Source: JAFDVL01 sp963794955
GTDB taxonomy: Bacteria > Acidobacteriota > Blastocatellia > RBC074
Direction of reading: 5' to 3'
Length of the DNA: 64,000 nucleotides
Assembly: GCA_963794955.1 (NCBI GenBank)
Contig: CAWCGF010000038.1
Coordinates: 1-64,000 of the forward strand
This document shows, piece after piece, positions 19,234 to 26,242 of this stretch; the stretch's first letter is position 1, and each line of letters starts with the position of its first letter. Position numbers and translations under genes: made by a program. Under the pieces are notes generated by a model. The model was not told the origin of the DNA and did not search any database. It saw nothing but the letters and a program-made list of their open reading frames with translations.

Positions 19234-19275
19234 TAAAAAAGGACGAAAGAATTAACTTGCTTATCTTTCGTCCTT
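19234..19275 (-). terminator. Intrinsic terminator
   Basis: On the minus strand a perfect 12-bp stem (AAGGACGAAAGA at 19264-19275 pairing with TCTTTCGTCCTT at 19239-19250) with a 13-base loop runs straight into a T-run (19235-19240). It lies 29 bases after the stop of the 58-residue membrane protein and ends that small operon before mgtE. Confidence 0.85.
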
Positions 19276-19303
19276 CGCGCTGCTGACCAAATTGAACTGC
19301 AAA

Positions 19304-19480
19304 TTATCTTGGCAAAAAGAAAAGCACCCAGGCGATGCCATAGCCAATCCCGACGAAGGAGCCGAAAACCTTGAGACCGTAAAGGAGTCGTTCGCGTGTG
19401 TTGCTATGCTCAGAAGAGAGCGCGGCAAACGCGATGCCAACCAAGCCACTGAAAACGATCAGCGCGGTGAAATGTGTCAT
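19304..19480 (-). CDS. 58-residue membrane protein of unknown function
   Basis: A short real gene. Its ATG (19478-19480) overlaps the stop of the upstream gene as ATGA, and GGGAGGAAG lies at the right distance. The product has two hydrophobic helices, MTHFTALIVFSGLVGIAFAA and a second near residues 40-56 (GSFVGIGYGIAWVLFFLPR), joined by a charged loop rich in Glu and Arg. It ends 29 bases before a strong terminator. Translational coupling to the neighbouring membrane protein suggests the two form a complex. No family is recognised. Confidence 0.75.
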   Translation of the reverse strand: MTHFTALIVFSGLVGIAFAALSSEHSNTRERLLYGLKVFGSFVGIGYGIAWVLFFLPR

Positions 19481-19869
19481 TGCTTCCTCCCAATGGCGAT
19501 GTCGAAAGCATCCATCGCCGCCAACAAATTCAGTGCGCCCGTGACCGCCAGAAAGGTGTTGCCATACTCAAAGGTTTGCACTGTCGCATGCACTTCCAAG
19601 CCAAACCCGATGGCTAGACAAAGGAAATATGGCAGCCCCAACCCCATATTGAGAATAGTGAAAACATACGTGAGTTTTTCGTCCCCCACCGGCGTGAACA
19701 AATGCCCCTTCATGACCAAGCCCAGCACAAACATCGCGGTCAGACTGCCGGCCAGTAATAATCCTCTCCCCCACCGACCGAGCACAACATGTCCCAGACC
19801 AGGGAAGATCATCGCGGCCAAACAAGCGACTGCGGTACGCGCGGGGGAGGAAGCAGGAATAGATGCCAT
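19477..19869 (-). CDS. Small multi-pass membrane protein
   Basis: 130 residues from the ATG at 19869, which has GAGAG upstream; a longer TTG frame from 19917 is less likely. Four hydrophobic stretches are visible, beginning VACLAAMIFPGLGHVVLGRW, which resembles the N-terminal half of DUF5683/TM2-like proteins (a Pro-Gly-Leu-Gly-His turn followed by a glycine-rich helix). The stop overlaps the start of the 58-residue membrane gene. Function unknown. Confidence 0.7.
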   Translation of the reverse strand: MASIPASSPARTAVACLAAMIFPGLGHVVLGRWGRGLLLAGSLTAMFVLGLVMKGHLFTPVGDEKLTYVFTILNMGLGLPYFLCLAIGFGLEVHATVQTFEYGNTFLAVTGALNLLAAMDAFDIAIGRKQ

Positions 19870-19999
19870 TGTTTTTTCTCTCTGCAAATTCTTTTCCGCC
19901 AATCTTTTCAGGTTCAAGAAAATAAGCAGCCATTCTAGGAACGGGGGCAGAGGCTGTCAAGAAAGAGCACCCAGAACGGGGCGGGGCAGGAGTTTTATT

Positions 20000-20380
20000 T
20001 CACCCCCAGATTTGTTGTGCCAGCAGGCGACCGCCCCAAACGGCAAGTAAGCCCAGCGCCAGTTGTGCAGTGATATTGAGGAAGGCTGAGAGCGGAAAAC
20101 CGCTTCGTAACAGGTTAATCGTCTCGTTGCCAAAGGAAGAAAAGGTCGTAAAACCACCCAGAACCCCAATAAAAATAAAGGCACGCGTCTCGGCGGAAAA
20201 GATTTCGCGCGCCTCTCCCAGTTGCGCCAGCAAGCCAATTACCAGACAGCCAATGACATTCACGGCTAACGTGCCGTACGGAAATTGACTGTCGCTCCTC
20301 TGTTGCACAAAGTTACTGAGCAAAGCCCGCACAACTGAGCCAAGAAATCCACCGGCACCAACGAGAAGAAGTTTGAGCAT
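20000..20380 (-). CDS. crcB: CrcB/Fluc fluoride channel
   Basis: Fluoride-exporting channel of the inner membrane, active as a dual-topology dimer. About 126 residues with four helices. Family marks are LLLVGAGGFLGSVVRALLSN at the start, PYGTLAVNVIGCLVIGLL (the conserved asparagine of helix 2) and GVLGGFTTFSSFGNETINLL, which holds the Phe-box and the Thr-Phe-Ser break of helix 3. The start at 20380 fits the family; 20389 and 20407 are possible. No fluoride riboswitch core is seen upstream; instead a 23-bp inverted repeat lies at 20460-20541. Confidence 0.92.
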   Translation of the reverse strand: MLKLLLVGAGGFLGSVVRALLSNFVQQRSDSQFPYGTLAVNVIGCLVIGLLAQLGEAREIFSAETRAFIFIGVLGGFTTFSSFGNETINLLRSGFPLSAFLNITAQLALGLLAVWGGRLLAQQIWG

Positions 20381-20459
20381 AGTTTGCATCCCCGGAAAAT
20401 TGACCATTCACCATTTCTCTCTATTGAAGCCTCTGGCGCGTAGAATTTCAATACTTAAG

Positions 20460-20541
20460 GTAGAGCAAACTTTCGAGTTTGCGCCTGTTTCCCCAAGCGC
20501 CCTCTCGTTGCGACCGAAGCAAACTCGAAAGTTTGCTCTAC
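20460..20541. repeat. Long nested inverted repeat (dispersed hairpin element, copy 1)
   Basis: Perfect 23-bp arms (20460-20482 and 20519-20541) around a 36-base loop. Each arm is itself a small hairpin: GCAAACT-TTCG-AGTTTGC on one side and its complement on the other. It lies between the DUF1501 stop and the crcB start. A second copy with the same core, the same loop length and related loop text is at 47846-47935. Confidence 0.85.
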
Positions 20542-20568
20542 ATTTTATGCCCAAACAGAGATTTTGCT

Positions 20569-21921
20569 TCAAAGCATAAAGCCCAAATCACGAACCGCGA
20601 ACTTCGTTAATTCAGGGAACATACTATCCAACTGCGCCTCCGTCGCCCCAAACCATCTCGCCAAGGTTCCGCCGTATTGCGCCAGAGAAGTCGTCGGCAA
20701 CAAGATGCCGCGATTATCTACAAACGCATTCGGATTATAGTTCGGCGAGGCTTGATCAAGCAGCGGGAATGAACCGTAAACCTGCTGCCCGCTGACCGCG
20801 CCGCCGAGCACTAAATAGTGGCTGCCCCAACCGTGATCGGTGCCGGTGCCGCTCGGTTGCAACGAACGCCCAAAGTCCGAGAGCGTAAACGCCGTGACCT
20901 TGTTCGCCGCGCCCATTTCTACGGTCGCGTCATAGAACGCCTTCAGCGCCTGGCTGACTTGTTGCAATAACACCCACTGCTGGTAATCCTGCCCGCTGTG
21001 CGTATCGAAGCCGCCCAAGCCACAAAAGAACACCTGCCGCCCGGCACCCGTTTGCGCGCGGATGTTGATGAAGCGCGCGACTTCTTTGAGTTGATTGCCC
21101 AGTTGCGTGCTGGGGAAAACCGTCGCCAGGTTGCCACCACTCGCTCCTTTTAAAATGCCGTTGAGTTGCCACGTGTCGCTCATCACTTTGTCGGCGGCGG
21201 CGATCAAGCGATTGCTGTTATTGAGCGCCATAATTTGCTTCTGCGCATTCGCCCGCGCATCCATTGCCGCCTGCGGCCAGCCGCTGCCCATCGCGTATTG
21301 ATCCAGCGAATTGCCCGGTTGCAGGTTTGTCCCCGGCACGCTTTGCCCGGCACAGAACAAGGCCGAGCCATTGAAGGAAACCGAAACCGGAAAGGTCGTG
21401 TTAGCATTATTTGCCTGCACAGCATCGGCCATGCGCCCGCCCCAACCGCTGCTGGCCGAGGTGTTCGGAATCCCTGCCTGCATTTGCACGATTTGATCCG
21501 AGTGCGAGAAAAGCTGGGTGGGCAACGGCACCGCGTTTTGCTGATACTGTTGGAGCGAAGTCGGCGCGGCCAGGATGCCAGTGTTGGCCATCACCGCAAG
21601 CTTACCTTGCTGAAACAACGGCTGCATTTCGGCCAAGCCGTAATTCAACGCGTATTGCCCGCCCGTCGTCGTGGTAATCGGCAACAGCTTGTTCCCCGTC
21701 AAGGCCAGGCCGCCGCGCTTGCTCGTGTACGCGGCATATTCGCTTTGCGACATGGGAATGACAGTGTTGTGGCCGTCATTGCCGCCGAAGAGAAAGATGC
21801 AAACGAGTGCTTTGTAATCGGCGACTTGCGCCTCGGCCTCGTTGAATTGTCCGAGTGCTGCCAGCATTCCCGCGCTGGCGGATAACTTAAGAAAATTGCG
21901 TCGAGAAAAATTATTAGACAT
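20569..21921 (-). CDS. DUF1501 domain secreted protein (Tat signal)
   Basis: 450 residues, starting at 21921 behind GAGGTG. The N-terminus NNFSRRNFLKLSASAGMLAA is a twin-arginine signal, so it folds before export. The rest is DUF1501, a member of the alkaline-phosphatase/sulfatase-like superfamily: ALVCIFLFGGNDGHNTVIPM, VFFCGLGGFDTHSGQDYQQW and FTLSDFGRSLQPSGTGTDHGWGSHYLVLG carry the expected metal-site Asp/His positions. It follows the DUF1800 gene on the same strand, the usual partner in Acidobacteria, Planctomycetes and Proteobacteria. The reaction is not known; a secreted hydrolase acting together with the DUF1800 protein is the usual guess. Confidence 0.88.
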   Translation of the reverse strand: MSNNFSRRNFLKLSASAGMLAALGQFNEAEAQVADYKALVCIFLFGGNDGHNTVIPMSQSEYAAYTSKRGGLALTGNKLLPITTTTGGQYALNYGLAEMQPLFQQGKLAVMANTGILAAPTSLQQYQQNAVPLPTQLFSHSDQIVQMQAGIPNTSASSGWGGRMADAVQANNANTTFPVSVSFNGSALFCAGQSVPGTNLQPGNSLDQYAMGSGWPQAAMDARANAQKQIMALNNSNRLIAAADKVMSDTWQLNGILKGASGGNLATVFPSTQLGNQLKEVARFINIRAQTGAGRQVFFCGLGGFDTHSGQDYQQWVLLQQVSQALKAFYDATVEMGAANKVTAFTLSDFGRSLQPSGTGTDHGWGSHYLVLGGAVSGQQVYGSFPLLDQASPNYNPNAFVDNRGILLPTTSLAQYGGTLARWFGATEAQLDSMFPELTKFAVRDLGFML

Positions 21922-21951
21922 AAATTCACCTCTGTATTTTGCTAAGTGTCA

Positions 21952-22002
21952 GGTGTCAGGTGCAAAACAGCAAATAACCAATGACAAATGACAAATGACA
22001 AC
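21952..22002. repeat. Short tandem-word spacer
   Basis: Between the DUF1800 and DUF1501 genes the sequence repeats GTGTCAG twice (from 21952) and AATGACA three times (about 21980-22000). Related words recur at 29136-29191. Confidence 0.6.
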
Positions 22003-24708
22003 TTAATGCATCACTAAATATTCGCTGGACATCGCCGTGAGATAGAGCGCCGTCAGCGCCCGCATCTTGGCATCCGCGCCCGCATTCGCTGACGTTTGCA
22101 GCGCGGTCATCAGGTTTTGTCGCAAGCCGGGAGACATCCGTCCGTAGAGCAACAAATTGTCTACGGCATTGATGCAGGCCACGTGATCGCCACCCAAACT
22201 AAAGAGCCACTGCAAATCCCAAATGCCCGTCTGGTAATAGTTCAGATAGTTCCAGAGGAAATTGCCGCGATTGACGAGTTCGCCGGGGCCGTGAATTTGA
22301 AACTCCGGCCCAAAGAGCGGCGGCGTCTGTTTTGGGATGCGGTACGTCGGCGAGTAATGGCCAAAGACCGACGGCGCATTCAGCACACCTTCGCCCATAT
22401 TGTCGTAGACATAAACATACTGCGTCGGCTGCGAAATCGTGGCACCGAGCAAGCGGAACAGCGCCAGATGATGAAACATCGGCGTGCGCAGCTTGCCGAA
22501 ATCATTCCCCGGCGCATCGTTGCGCGCTTCGGTGTCGAGCAAAATCGCACGAATGACCGCTTGCAAATCGCCGCGCACGCCTTGTCCGTTGTTATTGAAA
22601 ACGGCGCTGATGCGGGCAATATATGCTGGCGTTGGATTGCTGGTCACCAGCGCGCGAATCAAGCGCGTGGCAATAAACGGCGCGACATTCGGATGATTGA
22701 AGACAATCTCAAGCACGTCATCAACATCCTTCTGCATCGTCTGATTTGCTGGAATCGTTTGCCCCAGAAAGGTCTTGGCCGAAGTGTCGTGATAGTTCGC
22801 CAGCGGCACCAGCGCGCCTGGATAATAATTCGGATTCGGAGATTGCGGCGCACCGTTCGCCGTATTGAACGTCCAGCCAGTCAAGGCCAACGCCAATTGC
22901 CGCACATCATTTTGGTTATAGGTCGGAATCGGCTGACCGTTCGCGTCCAGTTGCAATGATCCATCTTGATTGAGTTGATACAGGCCAATCGAAAACAACT
23001 GCATCAATTCGCGCGGGTAGTTTTCATTCGCGGCCCCTTTCGCGCCCGGCTTCGTGCTGTTGACCATATCCAGGAAATTGCCCATCGAAGCGTCTAGCGT
23101 GATTTCCTTTAGCAAGGCTTTGTAATTGCCAAACGCGTTCTTGCTCAGAATCTGCAACCACGGATGCAGCATATTCGCGTAGTAATTTTTGTTGCTCGAA
23201 ATCACGATGATTTCGCTCAAGGCATGTACCGTGCGTTGCCGCAGTTGATCCTGTCCGGTCGCAAAATTGTAGAACATCCGATCTCGTAACTGTGTGGTCG
23301 TCAGTGCATTGCCATTAGGGTAAACAGATTCTGCCGCATTGAACTGTTCATCCAAATACGCCTGAATGCCGATTTGCTTCACGTATGCCGTCAGTTGCGG
23401 CGTCGGGCCAAAGGTCGCTTGCTCTAAAAACCTGCCGACGGTGATCGCGGACGGATCAATGATTGAGACAATCGCATTCGCCTTTTTCGTCGCGTCAGCC
23501 TGGCTCACGACAGTCACCGTAATCGTGCCGGAGGGAATCGCACTTGGAGCCGTATAAAGCCCGTTGCTATTGATTGTGCCGACAGTCGCATTACCGCCCG
23601 TGAGGGTATTGACCTGCCACGTGACCGCCGTATTTGCTGTGCCCGTCACTGTCGCCGCGAACTGTTGCGTCGCATTCACCGCAAGCGCAACGGAAGTTGG
23701 CGTGAGGCTGATGACGACGGGAATCGCGGGCGCTGTCACGGTCACAGTTGCACTTGCGGATTTTGTTGTATCAGCCTGGCTGATGGCTTTGACGGTGACA
23801 GCCCCGGCTGGAACTGCCGCCGGAGCCGTATACAAACCGCCGCTGCTAATCGTTCCGGTCGTGGTATTGCCGCCCGTGACAGTGTTGACTTGCCACGTGA
23901 CAATGGTGTTGGCTGCGCCCGTAACAGTCGCCGTGAATTGCTGCGTCGCGTTCGTCTGCACACTGGCGGAAGTGGGCGAGAGGCTAACGGCAACCGTTTG
24001 CGCCGCGCCGCTGACCGTGACAGTGGCTGTCGCAGATCGCGCACTGTTTACGTCACAAACAGCGCGGATCGTGACAGGCGCAGCAGGCGCACTCGCAGGT
24101 GCTTTGTACAATCCGTTTGAGGAGATGGTGCCATTTGCGCTTCCGCCATTCACATACCAATACACTTTCGTGTTGGTCGTGCCTGTAACTGTGGCGGTGA
24201 ATTGTTGCGTCGCGTTCGTCGCTACCGTTGCCGAGGTAGGTGAAATCGTGACGACGATGCCCAAGCCAAATTCCAGCAGGCGTGGCGAAGAAACTCCGCC
24301 GCCGGGATTGGCAACGGTGATTTTGCCGCTGCCCGATTGCATGAAATTGCTGGCGACTTTCAATTGAGTTGCCGAGACAAACGTCGTCGGCAAGGCGATT
24401 CCATCCAGTGAGGCAACTGCGCCGTTGCTGAAGTTTGCGCCGTTGATAGTGAACGTAGTATTGCCGAGGGGGACTTTGCTGGGCGAAAACCATTGCACAG
24501 TGGGAACCGTTTGCAGCAGCGCACGGGTCACGGCTGGTACGGCAAAAGTTGCCGCGTTGTTGACAGAAACTGTGAATTGTTTAGTGCCACGAAATGGAAG
24601 TGTTTCTGTCGCTGCGACCCGCGCCGCGACGAGGTGGTGAGCGCAGCCTAAACAGATGAGAACGAACAACGCTCTTGTGACTATCCGTAAATCCAGGTGT
24701 AACCGCAT
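22003..24708 (-). CDS. DUF1800 protein with TIG and three Ig-like (BIG) domains
   Basis: 901 residues. A signal anchor occupies about 1-30. A TIG/IPT-like domain follows (about 70-150: VQWFSPSKVPLGNTTFTING). Three similar bacterial Ig domains come next (about 152-420), each opening with a line like SLSPTSASVQTNATQQFTAT and containing GLYTAP. The DUF1800 domain fills the rest, from AITVGRFLEQATFGPTPQLT, with the family hallmarks YPRELMQLFSIGLY and ALTGWTFN. It precedes DUF1501 by 81 bases on the same strand. The three Ig modules are alike at DNA level (about 23450-24270), a sign of internal duplication. Secreted or surface-attached; enzymatic role unknown. Confidence 0.9.
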   Translation of the reverse strand: MRLHLDLRIVTRALFVLICLGCAHHLVAARVAATETLPFRGTKQFTVSVNNAATFAVPAVTRALLQTVPTVQWFSPSKVPLGNTTFTINGANFSNGAVASLDGIALPTTFVSATQLKVASNFMQSGSGKITVANPGGGVSSPRLLEFGLGIVVTISPTSATVATNATQQFTATVTGTTNTKVYWYVNGGSANGTISSNGLYKAPASAPAAPVTIRAVCDVNSARSATATVTVSGAAQTVAVSLSPTSASVQTNATQQFTATVTGAANTIVTWQVNTVTGGNTTTGTISSGGLYTAPAAVPAGAVTVKAISQADTTKSASATVTVTAPAIPVVISLTPTSVALAVNATQQFAATVTGTANTAVTWQVNTLTGGNATVGTINSNGLYTAPSAIPSGTITVTVVSQADATKKANAIVSIIDPSAITVGRFLEQATFGPTPQLTAYVKQIGIQAYLDEQFNAAESVYPNGNALTTTQLRDRMFYNFATGQDQLRQRTVHALSEIIVISSNKNYYANMLHPWLQILSKNAFGNYKALLKEITLDASMGNFLDMVNSTKPGAKGAANENYPRELMQLFSIGLYQLNQDGSLQLDANGQPIPTYNQNDVRQLALALTGWTFNTANGAPQSPNPNYYPGALVPLANYHDTSAKTFLGQTIPANQTMQKDVDDVLEIVFNHPNVAPFIATRLIRALVTSNPTPAYIARISAVFNNNGQGVRGDLQAVIRAILLDTEARNDAPGNDFGKLRTPMFHHLALFRLLGATISQPTQYVYVYDNMGEGVLNAPSVFGHYSPTYRIPKQTPPLFGPEFQIHGPGELVNRGNFLWNYLNYYQTGIWDLQWLFSLGGDHVACINAVDNLLLYGRMSPGLRQNLMTALQTSANAGADAKMRALTALYLTAMSSEYLVMH

Positions 24709-25027
24709 ATTTTTTCCTCTGGGTTAATATCACCCCTCTTATGTAGGGCCGGAGGGGATGGATGATGACACCTCATCAGGTGTGGTTGAGTTTTGCCAGT
24801 AGTGAGAAGCAGGGCCGGTCTCGTGACTAACGATATTGTGAGTTTTGCGCGAATTCTATTGTTGTTTCAGCCATCGTGGGTGATGCAACTTCTGCACCAC
24901 AGACAGCGCGTGTATTCCCCGCTGTGACGGGGAACGATTGCCGTCCATGTAGTACATGCGAAAAAACGCACCGCTTTCCTTCAGGCCGCGAAAATATTTT
25001 TTTTCAGACAGAGCCCAAATCCTTAGT
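24709..25027. other. Intergenic region with a lone CRISPR-repeat-like palindrome
   Basis: This region should hold the DUF1800 promoter. TTCCCCGCTGTGACGGGGAA (24915-24934) is a 7-bp stem with flanks resembling type I-E CRISPR repeats, but it occurs once and no second copy or cas gene is present. A small ACACCT/AGGTGT hairpin lies near 24767-24782. Confidence 0.5.
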
Positions 25028-25876
25028 TCAGCGTTCGCGCTTCGGCGTGTTGGTTAATGAGGCAGCATGCCGAAACGCGAACGCTGCCCCGTCCTTCAAG
25101 GCTGGAGCAATCATCAGCGGCTGGCTGCGGTCATAGTTACCGAGCAGAAACCGATATTCGTGGGACTTTTTTTCCAGCGCGTAGGCAGCCGAAATTTTGA
25201 CGCGCAGCCCATTCACTCCCTGATACGAAGCAGGTTTGTCGTCCGCCCAGGTAGAGATCGGCGTCCTGACTTCCAGGCCGCCCAAGGTGCGCAACAGCAA
25301 GGCCGAAACGCCACGATAGGCGAGGCGGATTTGCTCGGGGTTCGCGCCCGGCTGCACGACGAATTCATATTTCAACTGATCGCCACTGCCAGAATAGACC
25401 AGATCAATGCCCGGCCAAAGGTCTTCATATACGATGGATTGATAGGCCGTCAGCTCGCCCTTCCACTGCTCAGGAGAGCCAACAAAATAACTAAAAACGG
25501 TGGCGGTTTGCTGCTTGCCGACGATCTTTACTTGCGGGTTCGCGCCCAGAAATTCGAGCTTCACAATCCAGCGCGCGGGAACCTTGGTCGGGCTTTGGCT
25601 CAGCGTCATATTCGCCAAAGCAAAGGTGATTCCTTGTGGCGTGAAGTACAGCATTTTGTCACGCCCTTGCACGTAATACGCCACCTGTTTGTCGAGCTGC
25701 CCGCTGTTCTCAATAAAACATAGCGACATTTTTCCGAGTGTTTCTTTGAGCAACTCTTGTTTGGAAGTAGCGGCGGAGACGGCAGGGAGCGTGTGCGGTT
25801 TGGCGCTGAAGATGACTGTCAGCAGCATTAGCATCGTCAAAGTCAGGAATCTTACCAGGCTATTAGCTAATTTCAT
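25028..25876 (-). CDS. Secreted DUF7948/SBBP-type beta-propeller protein, short form
   Basis: 282 residues from the ATG at 25876, which has a perfect GGGAGGA. A signal peptide covers about 1-35 (VRFLTLTMLMLLTVIFSA). The single recognisable module starts CFIENSGQLDKQVAYYVQGR and contains VYEDLWPGIDLVYSGSGDQL and LLLRTLGGLEVRTPI, as in the N-terminal domain of SBBP-repeat proteins. In that family the domain is usually followed by hundreds of residues of propeller repeats; here the protein stops soon after LMIAPALKDG with no repeats and a basic tail (TPKRER). It is either a genuine short variant or a gene that lost its 3' part. Role unknown. Confidence 0.65.
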   Translation of the reverse strand: MKLANSLVRFLTLTMLMLLTVIFSAKPHTLPAVSAATSKQELLKETLGKMSLCFIENSGQLDKQVAYYVQGRDKMLYFTPQGITFALANMTLSQSPTKVPARWIVKLEFLGANPQVKIVGKQQTATVFSYFVGSPEQWKGELTAYQSIVYEDLWPGIDLVYSGSGDQLKYEFVVQPGANPEQIRLAYRGVSALLLRTLGGLEVRTPISTWADDKPASYQGVNGLRVKISAAYALEKKSHEYRFLLGNYDRSQPLMIAPALKDGAAFAFRHAASLTNTPKRER

Positions 25877-26083
25877 TTTTCCTCCCTGCTCCGGCGGCGA
25901 ACACACAACTCCCTGCCAGTCGCTACGGCTGGCTCATTGGCGAAACACTTGTGCGCGAAACCGCTGCCAATCTCGGCGAACAGGGACTAAGACGAACGGC
26001 AGCGGCAGCCGCTCTCACTTCTACAAAATTTTTATGAGATTTTTTAAGACCTGCCCTGTTGCGCGCGTCTGTGAAGATTTTGC

Positions 26084-26110
26084 TAAAGTTATTTCACAAG
26101 ATGCCGACAA
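26084..26110 (+). promoter_or_regulatory. Sigma-28 (FliA)-like promoter
   Basis: TAAAGTTA (26084-26091), 11 bases, GCCGACAA (26103-26110). The enterobacterial sigma-28 consensus is TAAAGTTT-N11-GCCGATAA, so there is one mismatch in each box and the spacing is exact. It lies about 130 bp before the sensor kinase start in an otherwise empty divergent region (25877-26242). Use by an acidobacterial sigma-28 is inferred. Confidence 0.55.
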
Positions 26111-26242
26111 GTGAGATAAGCGGCCTCCCCCTGTCCGCGAGCTTTCGCCTGACCTCCCAATCAGACAAGCTACTCAGGACATTTTCTGCTCAGACTATTT
26201 TACGCAAGACAATAGTATCTGGCTGACATAAGGACATTTAGA

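Noticed and set aside
20381..20459. Fluoride riboswitch upstream of crcB
   Set aside because: The conserved core of the fluoride aptamer is not present in the leader; only a long inverted repeat lies further upstream.
22096..22959. 287-residue plus-strand frame
   Set aside because: Antisense shadow of DUF1800; rich in Arg and His as expected of a complement.
24912..24940. CRISPR array
   Set aside because: Only one repeat-like palindrome, no spacers, no cas genes.
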